Part shown: positions 42,655-52,870 of the stretch, piece by piece
Position numbering within the stretch: the first letter of the stretch is position 1
Layout: every line of letters begins with the position of its first letter
From: Ichthyophis bannanicus
Lineage: Eukaryota; Chordata; Amphibia; Gymnophiona; Ichthyophiidae
DNA: 64,000 nucleotides
Assembly (NCBI GenBank): GCA_033557465.1
Contig: CM066033.1
Span: 235,292,109 to 235,356,108, forward strand
Direction: 5' to 3'
Made by a program: the position numbers and the translations under genes
The notes under the pieces: generated by a model
What the model was told of the DNA's origin: nothing
Databases searched by the model: none
Seen by the model: only the letters and a program-made list of their open reading frames with translations

Positions 42655-44786
42655 ACCTATGGTTGCTGGGTATGCTCAGACTGGCTAGAGTTTGGATTCT
42701 TCAGACCAGGACGAGGTGTCCCCCTGCTTGGGTACATCTGGATGATGGGCAGGAGAAGAGTGAAACCTTCTTTTCTTAGGGAAAGAAGGTTTGGTAGGAC
42801 ATTTCCTACCTCCTGGGGAAGAAGGCGGCTTAGGATGGTTTCCAGAACCAGGGAAATCAGTGGAGCAGAGAGCAACCTGACGTAAAGCCTCCTTTATTGA
42901 AGAGATTTTCTCCAGTACAAGGAGAATTACCCAGTGTGTGTTGTGCCCATCTGCTCAAGTCTGAAGCCTGGAGCCAGGCTCTACGACGTGCTCCTATGGC
43001 AATAGCAGAGGATCTGCTAACAGACTCAAAAGAGTCTAGAGAAGCACGAGAAAGAAACCAAGAGAGATTCTGGCTATGACTAAGAAGTAAGGAATAGTCT
43101 GCAGCCTTAGGCTCTGATAGAAAAGGAGTCAAAAGAGATAATTTCTTTGTGACCTCCTGGAGAGATAGACTCATATAAAAAATATGAGATAATCCTTGAT
43201 GCCAGCATAGATGTTTGGAAGGTTTGACGTCCAAAGGCATCAAGTGCTCTAGATGCATGACCTGGCGGATAAGAAGAATGCTTCTTCTTGCTTTTTACCT
43301 TCCTCATTGCTGATTCCACTACAATGGAATGATGGGGAAGTTGAGTCTTTTGAAACCCTGGAGAGGGGGGCACCTGATACAGAACATTAGTTACTGCAGA
43401 AGGTGAGGGAACCCTTAAAGGTGATTCCCATATTCTCAGAAGAAGATCCTGCAAAGAATGATGTAAAGGAAGCATTATATTTTTCTTTTCTGCAGGAAAG
43501 CCTCGAGTAGGATCACAGCCAGGGATAGGAATAGCAAGAAATATTGCCATGTCAAGGAGAAATTTCTGAAAAGAGGGATCTCCAATGGGAACTATCCCTG
43601 GGCAGGCTAAGGTTGAAGGAGCAGCCTGAGCACCAGAGGATATACTGGACTGGTGCAGAAAAAGAACCCCACTAGATGGATAGTGGTACTGGCAGTCAAG
43701 ATTTGAGGCAGTCAGTACTGCATCGTCAATGCCAGGTATCGATTCCAAACTAGGCATAGAGAGGATCGAAGGTGCCGATGTAACTGCAGGAACCGACATC
43801 GATACCGGTAGCTGAGTCGGAATCGGAGACGGTAACGCCATCGAAGCAGTCATCGGAGGCTGCTCAAGCGGTACCGAGGCAACCCAAAACGCTTGGTGAA
43901 CATCCTCGGTACTGCGTATCCGGAAACGATAAGGGTCTGTTCCGAGACGCGTCGGTACCCAGTCATCTAGACTAGATATCGATTCCAGACTCGGCATCGA
44001 AGGGAGCGAGTCCATCGATGCATGTCTAGAGGGTACCGACGTCGGTGGTGGTATCGGCGATGTTGTCGATACAGGAAAGTCAATCTGGGTCGTATCGATC
44101 GGTCCCGAAGGTACCGAGAACGCCAGATGACGATCCCTGGTGAAGAGTGGATCACTCAACACCGGTGCCGATGCCGGGGTATCGGTACCGCTCAAAGCGG
44201 ATGCCACCACCGAGCATGGCTGAGATACAGGAAAGTCAATCTGGAACGTATCGATCGGTCCCGAAGGTACCGAGAACGCCAGATGATGATCCCTGGTGAA
44301 GAGTGGATCACTCAACACCGGTGCCGATGCCAGGGTATCGGTACCGCTCAAAGCGGATGCCACCACCGAACATGGCTCAGGTATGTTCTGTGAGGGGTGA
44401 GCCCCAGGAACAACCTGAAACCCCTGAAATGCTTTGAAGCCCGGAGACTCCCGCCGGGGTTTTAATGCCAATGGGGTCTTGAGGGCAAGGCCGGAGCCGT
44501 CATCATGCTTGGCATGAGACCTACCACTCAAGGATTGGCTAGTCTTAACAGACTGTTTGTGGGTTACCTGATCCTGTAGAGAAGAAAAGGCCGGTGCCCT
44601 CACTCGGGGAGGGAAAACGGTATCGAGGGAAACTCGAAAGAGGGAAGTTCTTCTCACAGTTTTGCAGCCTGATTGTTCAGGGGAAAAAGGGTCAGGACCC
44701 AAACAGGTTAGACACCAAGCATTGGAGTCTAAAAAGAAAACTGTGCTTCCACAGTGAAGGCACTTCTTAGGAGAAGGCGGCTCCAT
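42655..44786 (-). pseudogene. DIRS E gag, long open N-terminal part then frame changes
   Basis: Likely start ATG 44786-44784 (MEPPSPKKCLHCGS), giving a knuckle CLHC...CLTC. The frame stays open to 43107, about 560 codons. It contains a Ser/Pro-rich middle with two 52-residue repeats, then LQDLLLRIWESPL, GFQKTQLPHHSIVVESAM and AFGRQTFQTSMLASRI. At about 43180 homology continues in another frame (FYMSLSLQEVTKKLSLLTPFL), exactly where D changes frame. A further shift lies at about 42893 and the basic tail follows. Gag would be the only product of this element. Confidence 0.83.
44085..44395 (-). repeat. 156-bp tandem repeat in E gag, two units
   Basis: The word CGTATCGATCGGTCCCGAAG lies at 44091 and again at 44247, period 156 bp. 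The units are nearly identical (SGTDTPASAPVLSDPLFTRD), more alike than the three units of D. This suggests recent duplication or homogenisation. Confidence 0.85.
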
Positions 44787-44984
44787 GATGGAGAGGCCTT
44801 GTAGGCCCAAAAAATGTAAGACAGAAACTGAGGGAAAAATTTCCCTGAGTTTAAGAAAAGGAAAAGAAAAACCCACCGGCGGCGGCGGGAAAAACAGCCG
44901 TGACCACAAGAAAACAAGAAATAAAGGATTTGAAGAAAAAAGTTTCTGCGGTGACAGGAGGACGTCCTGCCGGCTCCGCGGAAA

Positions 44985-45150
44985 AACGAAAACTGAGGAG
45001 AGGCAGTGGAAAAGGCGGGAAGGCAGTGCGCAGGCGCGAGGGATGCTCCCAAAAGCTTTCTGATTGGATGCTGGGGAGCATTCCCATGCAGGCTACGTCG
45101 GTACCGACGTACCCATATTTGAAGACTCATTCCTGCTTGTTCCTGGAGAT
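44985..45150 (-). repeat. DIRS E 5' inverted terminal repeat
   Basis: Inverted partner of 40044-40225, with GTGCGCAGGCGCGAGGGATGC and GTCGGTACCGACGTACCC. It ends GTTCCTGGAGAT. Confidence 0.85.
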
Positions 45151-45342
45151 GGGTCATTTCCATTCTAGGTGTCAAAGTCTTGCCAGCAGATTGTAAACTA
45201 CTCTGTACACAAAAGTGAAATAAGTGAAGCAAAATTTTAAAAATTATATTATCTCTCTCTGTTTCTCTGTTGCTAACAGATTCTCAATTTATAAAAAAAA
45301 TATACAGCTTTACAATGTATTTTATACATTGTACACCCTTAC

Positions 45343-45488
45343 CTAGTATCAATATCAGCAGCCTGAATAGTATTAAAGAGCAGCTCAGCAACACCCACGC
45401 CTTCCACATTGATCAAATGGGGCTGGAACAAAGCTTCTGGTGCCTCAAACCGTTCTCCACCAACTTTAATAACTCTGCCATCGGGTAG
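45343..45488 (-). CDS. ACTR2: ACTR2 (actin-related protein 2) internal exon
   Basis: 146-bp exon. Minus strand: acceptor TTCTCTTCTGCAG then CTACCCGATGGC, and donor GATACTAG followed by GTAAGG. It encodes 48 codons plus two bases, [20 protein letters not shown] through [15 protein letters not shown] to DIDT. This matches vertebrate ARP2 almost residue for residue from memory of the family, with an Ile to Val in GRVIK. It is roughly residues 275-325 of about 394, in the actin-fold C-terminal half. ARP2 is a subunit of the Arp2/3 complex that nucleates branched actin filaments in the cytoplasm. Phase 0 in, phase 2 out. Open frame and intact splice sites argue for a real exon, not a processed copy. 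Flanking exons are not seen in the window. Confidence 0.93.
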
Positions 45489-45960
45489 CTGCAGAAGAGA
45501 AGGTTTGATCATGAAAAATTGTATTTTTGCTAAGGGAGCAAAAACTTAATTTGGCCATTACTCTACTGCAGCCTACAGTGATTGTAGAAAAAAAAGGCCG
45601 ATTGTGCCTTTCAACCAACTGCAATTATTTTTATGGTATGAAACAATTCTGGACATCATGGATGTCTTTCAAATTCTTAGCAGGTAACTTAACTTTAAGG
45701 TTCTGCCCTCAATCACTGAGGATTTCTCACATTCAAAGGAGCTTTTTCAAAAAATGAATCTCATTTTTCTCAACATTTAAAACAAAACCCCCATACCTAA
45801 TGCTGCTGCTACATACAATACTGCTTTTCTTAGTTTTCAAGTTTATTAAACCACAATTTTTCATCCAACAGTGAATCTATTTATAGTGTTTAGTGCCACC
45901 ACAAACTAGCATATACTTAATTTAAAAACAAAACAAAACCCAATTAGTGATATGCTTTTC
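45489..45960. other. ACTR2 intron sequence, no other feature
   Basis: AT-rich sequence upstream of the exon in gene orientation. I see no further exon or recognised repeat here. Confidence 0.5.
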
Positions 45961-46208
45961 TGAAGACTGGTGACAGAAACACTCCACCCAACAAAGGCCT
46001 CTGTTTTGCTGAGACTACTAAACTGCTTCAGGGGTTTTAATCTGTCCAATTCTCTCAACTTCCATTGAGCATAAACTACTTTCTGGAAGCAGCTTATGCG
46101 CGATGGAAGTCAAAAGAACTGGACAGATTAAAATCCCTGAAGCAGTTTAGCAGTCTCGGCAAAACAGAGGCCTTTGTTGGATGGAGTGTTTCTGTCACCA
46201 ATCTTCAG
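45961..46208. repeat. Long inverted repeat (palindromic MITE-like)
   Basis: The left arm 45961-46075 (TGAAGACTGGTGACAGAAAC, AACAAAGGCCTCTGTTTTGC, CTAAACTGCTTCAGGG) is repeated inverted at 46090-46208 (GAGGCCTTTGTTGGATGGAG, CTGTCACCAATCTTCA). Arms of about 115 bp with few mismatches and a turn near 46080. Superfamily not determined; no clear target duplication. Confidence 0.75.
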
Positions 46209-47318
46209 ATAAGTGAACTGATAACATTGTGAAGATAAGCGAACTGATAATATTGTGGAGATAAGCGATTTAATGCAGTTCTTTAAATAATTGTATTATT
46301 GAACAAATGAAATCACAGATAAAGAAACAGTACTGCTGAATTAATGTTATTGAACAAAGACTTTAGTGTTTATATACAAGAATTAAACAAGGTGGTTTTT
46401 CCAGTATCGATGATGCTGGTCTAAAATTGCCAAATATTACAATATACAATTTGGCTAGCACGGAGATCCTTTTTTCTTGATGAGTGGCATTAGTTACAAA
46501 GTTCAGCGTGTATGGGATTTTCAGTAATCTTTGGAATACTCCTAACGTTGGCTATAGGGTCCCACAATTGGTCATTTGAGGACACTCCATTGGGAATAAA
46601 ACTATTTTTACATACCTGAAGGCGGCACACACCAAAACATGGCTGTGTAGGGTGAACAACAAAGGACAATAAAAGGACATTGATGGGTTGTCTTATTCTT
46701 CACTTCGCTCCGTTTTAGAGTGTGTCTTAGTTGCGAGTGTGTGCGCTCCTTTGGACATCGATTAGCCATACATTTCCAGGGCAGAGTGTGGGTGGGCCAG
46801 AGAATTACCTGGATGCTGGCAATATTCAATCCACTATCTGAATAAAATATTCAGATAACACAGGACAGTGAAAAGGTTGTCCTTAAATTATCCGCAACAG
46901 TCTATCCAGATTATGAACTGAATATTGCCATTACTGGTTAATGCGGCTGCTTGCGGCTCTATCCAGATATTGAACATCAGCTGCAATCCAAGTACTGATG
47001 CTGAATATCTGGATTTTATTTAACTGTCACAACCAGTGTTTAAAGTAAATGCTGACTACTGGCTGAATATCAGGTGAGACCAAAAACTCTCTCTAGACAT
47101 GGAAATGCAATTTGTATTACTTGAACGAAAACTTAAAAAGACAAATCATAAATCGCATTACCGTATGATCTTTAAGACAATAGTAATAGCTAAATGAAAA
47201 TATTCAGCATTACAGCTGCTTTCTTATTTTACTTCCTCTCACTTGATAGTTGTCAAACAAAAATCACCATTTTTACAACTAAACACATTTTGTTAAATTG
47301 GAAATAAACTTGCTGTCC
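46209..47318. other. Intronic sequence with degenerate repeat-like words
   Basis: No gene. 46840-47070 carries repeated GCTGAATAT and ATCCAGAT words on both strands suggestive of an old interspersed repeat. 46616-46660 has a GGCGGCACACACCAAAACATGG word of unknown origin. Confidence 0.4.
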
Positions 47319-47326
47319 CTCTAGAA

Positions 47327-47520
47327 CAGGGATTCTCAACCCAGTCCTCGGACACACCTATCCAGTCAGGTTTTCAGGATAACCACAATTGAATATGCAT
47401 GAGAGAAATCTGCATGGACTGCCTCCATTTAATGCTAATCTCTCTTCTGCATGGTCATTGTGGTTATCCTGCAAACCTGACTGGCTAGGTGTGTCCAGAG
47501 GACCGAGTTCAGAACTCCAG
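47327..47520. mobile_element. Palindromic hAT-type MITE with perfect 8-bp target duplication
   Basis: 194 bp. Flanked by CTCTAGAA at 47319-47326 and 47521-47528. Arms start CAGGGATTCTCAACCCAGTC and, from the other end, CTGGAGTTCTGAACTCGGTC, then share ACACACCTA, CCAGTCAGGTTT and CAGGATAACCACAAT. No coding capacity. 8-bp duplication and CAGGG ends point to hAT. Confidence 0.82.
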
Positions 47521-48751
47521 CTCTAGAAACAGCTATAGAAGGAAATGATTGTTTAAGTGCAGGCCTTGGTAAATTCTCATTGAATCTAGGAGTGAGCCCA
47601 ACAAGCTAAGGAGCCATGTGTAAACCAAAGGAATCCCAAAATGACTGGAGACTAGGGGCATGGCATGAGATTAAACACCACAGCTTCCCTATGAAGGTAG
47701 CCCATCATAAATTTTCATGTCAGGGGGTGGGGGTGTTTGTACTAACTAGACAATGGCCTTTCGAAAGCCACTACTCAGACTGGCGCTGGCAAATTTTCCC
47801 AGGGAATTTCCAGCAGTATGGTACATGTTCCATCTATAAAGCTGCCTGCTGCTCCAGAGGCCTGGACTGTGGTTGACTGCATTTCTCAGTGGCCAGTTAC
47901 AAATAGTTAAATCCTGCAAAGCTTTAGTTGTCCGGGTACACTTCTTACTGCCTAGGTGGGTCTTCCCTGTCCCCAATCTGGCAGGGGGAGTTCTCCCACA
48001 TTCCATGGGCAATTGCAGATCAGATACTTTTTGCCATTGCAATACAAAGTCCCAGAGCTTAGTAGTAGAGTTTCTTCTTGAGGGATATACAAGTGGAATC
48101 CTCTGGGAACATGGTTACTGAAGCTTTAAAAAAGGGATTACCCATGTGGTATGGTAGGATCCAGCCTGCTCTAACCTCCATTCCCTTTGCTGTGGTCAAT
48201 CCAAATTGCTAACTGAACCAAGTTGTCCAACATGCTAGGGCGATCCACTACATGAGATAAGCACTCCCTTACTGCCTCCAAGAACCCTGACTTAAATGGC
48301 TTCATCAAGACTCATGAAATTCACCTGAACTGTGGATCCCACCTTCTAAATAAGCAACATACTCTTCAAGGGGGTGTTTCCTTTGATAAAGAAGAGAGGG
48401 TCTTTGGGCCGAGTCATGGTATACCACCGCCATGGCCTGAAAGAAAGTCCAAGGTCACAACTTAGGGACCCCCCCTTTTTCAAGGAAATCGAAAGCCCAG
48501 CTTTGTGGCTCCTCTTCTAAACAAAGACACGATGAATCCCACTTTCCTTTGCTCCGTGGGATGGGAACTCAGTCTCAAAAGGTATAATGTAAAACTGTTC
48601 ATAATGGCATGGAAAGTACTCAGATTCCTCACAAAGCAAACAGGGAAGGGCACTTGGCATCTGGGTTAGGCTCAGAGTCCAGGAGAGTTTGCATGGTAGC
48701 CATACCAGGTACAGGGACCTGCAGTGTGACTAAGAGTAAGGCCTCAGATAT

Positions 48752-51700
48752 GTTGTTGTTAAGTGCCGTCGAGTCAGAGTCGACTCATGGCGACCCTCTG
48801 GATAGCTATCCTAAATTGTGTTCGATCTTCAGTCAGGCGGCTCATTGTTGACAGACTGGTACCCGTAGCTGCTGTTATTGTATTGATCCATCTCATTGCT
48901 GGCCTTCCTCTTTTGCGTTGACCTTCTATCTTGCCAAGCATGATGTCTTTCTCTAATGATCTCTCTCTCCGCATGATGTGTCCAAAGTATGAAAGTCGAA
49001 GTCTTGTCATCTGAGCTTCTAAAGAAAGCTTAGGTTTGATCTCCTCTAGTACAGACTGGTTTGTTGTTCGGGCAGTCCATGGTATACACAGTATTCGCCG
49101 CCAGCACCATAATTCAAAGGCATCAATTTTCTTCCTGTCTATCTTTTTCACTGTCCAGCTTTCACATCCATATGATGTTATTGAAAATACCATGGCTTGA
49201 ACAAGTCAAATCTTTGTATGGAGAGAGACATCTCTGCTCTTGAGAATCTTATCTAGGTTTTTCATAGCCATTCTGCCAAGAGCAATGCGTCGTCTGATTT
49301 CTTGACTGCTTGTTGCTTCTTTATTGATAGTTGATCCAAGTAGGTTAAAGTTATTCACGATTTCAATTTCTTCTCCTTCGACGATGAACCTGTTGATTAT
49401 GCCAGTTGTCATGATCTTTGTCTTCTTTACATTAAGGTGCAGGCCCATTTTGAGACTATGTTCTTTGATTGTGAGAAGCAAATGTTTCAGATCATCTTCA
49501 CTTTCCGCCAGTAATGTGGTATCATCAGCATAGCGAAGGTTGTTGAGTCTTCCACCAATCTTCACACCTCTGTTGTCTTCATACAATCCTGCTTCTCTGA
49601 TGATTTGTTCTGCATATAAATTAAACAGGTAGGGGGAAAGTATGCAGCCTTGTCTTACACCTTTGCTTATTTTAAACCATTCTGTTTCTCCTTGTTCCGT
49701 TCAAACTGTTGCTTCTTGATCAATGTACAGATTGTGCACGAGAACGATCAGGTGTTCTGGTATACCCATGCTTCTTAATGTGGCCCAGAGTTTCTCATGG
49801 TTTACACAGTCAAAAGCTTTGCTATAGTCAATAAAGCACAAATAGATATCCTTTTGGTATTCTTTAGTCTTTTCAAGGATCCATCTCACATCCGCAGTGA
49901 TGTCTCTCGTTCCTCGCCCTTTTCTGAACCCTGCTTGTACTTCAGGTAGTTCTTGTTCCAGGTATGATTGTAGTCTCTTTTGAATAATCTTCAGTAGAAT
50001 TTTGCTGGCATGTGGGATCAGAGCGATTGTGCGATAATTTCCAGAGTCAGTTGGATCACCTTTCTTTAGTACTGGTATAAACACAGATCTTTTCCAGTCA
50101 GTTGGCCATGATGCTGTCTTCCATATTTCTTGGCAGAGCCTTGTAAGTACGGTAACAGCTGCATCAGATTGCTGTAATACTTCTATGGGAATGCAATCAA
50201 TGCCTGGTGCTTTGTTCTTTGATAAGGCTTTCAATGCTGCTTCAACTTCTTCTTTCATCACCAATGGTTCCAGATCGTAAGGTACAGGTTGAAACGGCTG
50301 TTGGTCCACTTGATCTTTATCATATAAAAACTCTGTATATTCCTTCCATCTTTTCTTGATCTTCTCAGCATCATTCAACATAGAACCTTGAGCATCTTGT
50401 AACATTCCAATTCGAGGCTGGAACTTTTTCTTTAACTCTCGTAGCTTTAGGAAAGCTGATCTTGTTCTTCCTCTAATAGTTTCTGCTTCTATTTCCTTGC
50501 ATGCGTCATTGTAGTACTTTTCCTTGTCCTGTCTTGCTGCATGTTGGAAATCTCTGTTGAGTTCTGTGATTGTCTTTCTTTCTCCTCTGGCTTTAGCTTC
50601 TCTGCGTTTCTGGGCAATTTTCAGAGTTTCATCCGTCATCCATTTTGGCCGTTTTTTCTTTTTTACCTTTTGTAGAGACTTCTCGCTTTCTTCCAACACA
50701 ACCTTCTTGATGTCATTCCATAACTCTTCTGGAACTCTATCATTTGTATCTAAAGCAGCAAATCGATTTTGCAGGCAGTCTTTAAATTCCAGTGGTATAT
50801 TCTCAAGGTCATATTTTGCTGCATTCATGAGTGGTTTGCTCTTTTTCAGCTTTAGCTTGAGTTTGCATACTAGTAGTTGATGATCTGTACCACAGTCAGC
50901 TCCAGGTTTTGTCTTTGTTGATGTTATAGAGCTTTTCCATCGTTGACTTCCACAGATGTAGTCAATTTGATTTTTATACAATCCATTGGGTGAAGTCCAT
51001 GTGTACAGTCGCCGCTTGTGTTGCTGGAAGAAGGTGTTCGAGATGAATAGATCATTGGTCTTGCAGAATTCTATCAGTCTTTCTCCAGCTTCATTTCTGT
51101 TGCCAAGTCCATATTTTCCAACTACTTTGTCTTCTTCTTTGTTGCCAACCTTTGCGTTCCAATCACCCATGACTATCAGAATATCCTGTTTGCATGTTCT
51201 ATCAATTTCAGCTTGTACTTGTTCATAGAACTCTTCAATTTCATTCTCTTCTGCAGCTGTTGTTGGGGCATATACTTGAATTATAGTTGTGTTGATAGGC
51301 ATTCCTCGTAGACGAATAGAGATTAAGCGTTCGCTGACTGCATTGTATTTCAGTTCTTGCAAGTTTCTTCTTTATTATAAATGCAACACCATTTCTTCTT
51401 TGTCTTTCATTTCCAGCGTAGTAGACCATGTGATCATCTGATGCAAAGTGCCCCATGCCAGTCCATTTCAGTTCGCTGACACCCAACAGATCAAGTTGTA
51501 CACGTTCCATTTCATTCTTGACCACCTCCAACTTCCCTTGGTTCATGCTTCGTACGTTCCATGTTCCAATGTGTAAGACATCTTTACAGCTTCTGACTCT
51601 CATTTCATGCGCAGCTACATCAGCAGTCAGACGTCCCGAGGGCTTTGATCCAACCACATCATAAATGCTGGCTTTACTCTGAAAAGTCTTCAGCTCTTCC

Positions 51701-51918
51701 CCAGTAGCTAGTTGAGTGCCTTCCAACCTGGGGGTCTCATCTTCCAGCACTACAACACAATTTGTTTTGTTGTAACTATCCATTGGGTTTTCATGGCAAG
51801 ATACAGAAGTAGATTGCCAGGCCTTTCTTCTGCGCAGTTTAAGTTTGGTGTTGTTGCCGTTGTCACAGAAATGTGATCCTCCGCCGTCAACACTATCCCA
51901 TTCTGCTGCTGCCCAGAT
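48752..51918 (-). mobile_element. RTE/BovB-like LINE, near full length, 11-bp target duplication
   Basis: 3167 bp. Flanked by a perfect direct repeat GCCTCAGATAT (48741-48751 and 51919-51929). The 3' end, antisense, begins with a short GTTGTTGTT tail followed by the complement of a CGACTCTGAC-type end. The plus-strand word GTGCCGTCGAGTCAGAGTCG is typical of RTE tails. Length agrees with BovB-type RTE elements, about 3.2 kb. It inserted in the putative Gypsy gag. Confidence 0.88.
48774..51783 (-). pseudogene. RTE ORF: AP endonuclease and reverse transcriptase, lightly damaged
   Basis: Endonuclease landmarks: LHIGTWNVRSMNQGKLEVV, LGVSELKWTGMG, TIIQVYAPTT, IVMGDWNAKVG, LYTWTSPNG and DCGTDHQLLV. 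RT: KAPGIDCIPIEVL, NYRTIALIPHASKILLKII, QAGFRKGRGTRD, FIDYSKAFDCVNHEKLW, catalytic LRYADDTTLLAE (about 49525). C-terminal end: YGCESWTVKK, FELWCWRRILCIPWTAR. The frame is broken by one indel at about 51355 and two TGA codons (49701-49703 after EATV, 49206-49208 after HTKI). Each TGA stands where relatives have Arg, consistent with CGA to TGA transitions. Confidence 0.9.
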
Positions 51919-52517
51919 GCCTCAGATATATTCCTCTGCAAATCAGCAATCAATCATTTGCCCCATTATTGCTAACATGTGAAGGTCAATGTTAGAAGAA
52001 GAAACAGCAGGACTCACTGAGTGAAAATCAGGGAGCGGGGTATCTCCTGGCTCCATGGTGGTCTTCAGATAATGTCACAGCCAAACCAGGGTCCTAGAAG
52101 GGCACCTTCACTTATTACAGCTCCCGTTTCCCTTCAGATTGAGCACTTTGGTACTCGAAAGTTGCTGTAACTGGCAGCACAGGTATTTCTGGCAGAGACG
52201 AGTGAACACCGGATGTTAAGCAGATAAGGAAGCAGGAGAAGAACTAAGCATAGAATCAAACCCAAAACAGCAGGCAGAATCCAAAAACAGGAAGTAGTCA
52301 GGGCTGGCAGAGTAGGTTCATGAATGATAGACAAAGTTCAGACACCAAGAATCAGCAGAGAACATGGAACCTCTGAGAAACTGGTCCAAGGACAGAAAGG
52401 ATAATGTTCTAGAATATATATAGGCACAGGGAGCTGGAGTGCCCTCTAGAGTGCCAAAACAGTCCATAGGATATTCAGAAGGACGAACTATCTAGTACTA
52501 AATTATAGGGCAAAGAA

Positions 52518-52870
52518 AGCATAGCTGCTTACCTTTAACGGGTGTTCTTCATAAACAGCAGAGATATGCAGCCACACTTTCTGATGATGTGCTTGACATT
52601 GCCAGAGTTCTCCCCTAGCTTCTGAGCATCCTCTTGCCTTGCCCACCACCATATGTCAGCATACCAGTCTATAACAAAGCTGAGAGCTGAGATACCAATG
52701 TTGCGTTATTGTTCTTTGACTGCACACTCCAGTGTTGCCACAGGCAGAAAGGTTTCTTTGTCAGCTTTTATTTTGTTGGTTGTGTCTGTTTGGTTTTTGG
52801 TTTTTTTTTTGTTTTTTTGAGGAGATAGCAGGAGGGTAAGTGTGGCTGCATACTCCTTTTGAAGGCATGA
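52518..52870 (-). mobile_element. DIRS-type terminus L (diverged subfamily)
   Basis: Starts AGCATAGCTGCTTACCTTTAA, preceded by GAA like other DIRS termini here, and continues TCATAAACAGCAGAGATATGC. At 52825-52860 GGTAAGTGTGGCTGCATACTC is the start of the inverted ICR-like partner. The sequence is then cut by a CR1 copy. No coding region. Probably the 3' end of the element whose gag remnant lies at 54235-55578. Confidence 0.6.

Larger units (their letters stand above)
40044..45150 (-). mobile_element. DIRS-like element E: second copy of the gag-only D family
   Basis: 5107 bp with ends AGCACAGTTACTTACCTGTAA (40044) and TTGTTCCTGGAGAT (ending 45150), inverted repeats, and ICR at 40312-40410. 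Structure matches D base for base in order: terminus, ICR, about 2.2 kb non-coding, gag, 5' repeat. No RT or recombinase. Flanks CAGTAA and GGGTC show no target duplication. Its gag is better preserved than that of D. Two independent insertions with the same layout argue for a propagating non-autonomous lineage. Confidence 0.88.
47600..52510 (-). mobile_element. Probable decayed Ty3/Gypsy-like element, split by an RTE LINE
   Basis: Minus strand. 52510-52080 has LTR-like features: a TATATATA box near 52415 and a transcribed-region-like segment. An ATG at 52056-52054 opens MEPGDTPLPDFHSVSPAV, the RTE LINE interrupts soon after, and gag-like residues continue from 48740 to about 47600. HPLEEYVAYLEGG and MLDNLVQLAIWIDHS resemble the EYVxxFR and LDxLIxLAIRID motifs of Gypsy gag. 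Frameshifts and stops are many. No second LTR, protease or RT found. The call rests on short motifs and could be wrong. Confidence 0.35.

Noticed and set aside
45343..45488. Processed pseudogene of ACTR2 or actin
   Set aside because: The match is bounded by consensus acceptor and donor sites with no neighbouring exon sequence, so it is a genomic exon. The residues follow ARP2 and not conventional actin.
47616..48121. Small plus-strand frames near 47.6-48.1 kb as host exons
   Set aside because: No splice-site pairs and no recognisable family. The minus strand gives the more plausible gag-like remnant.
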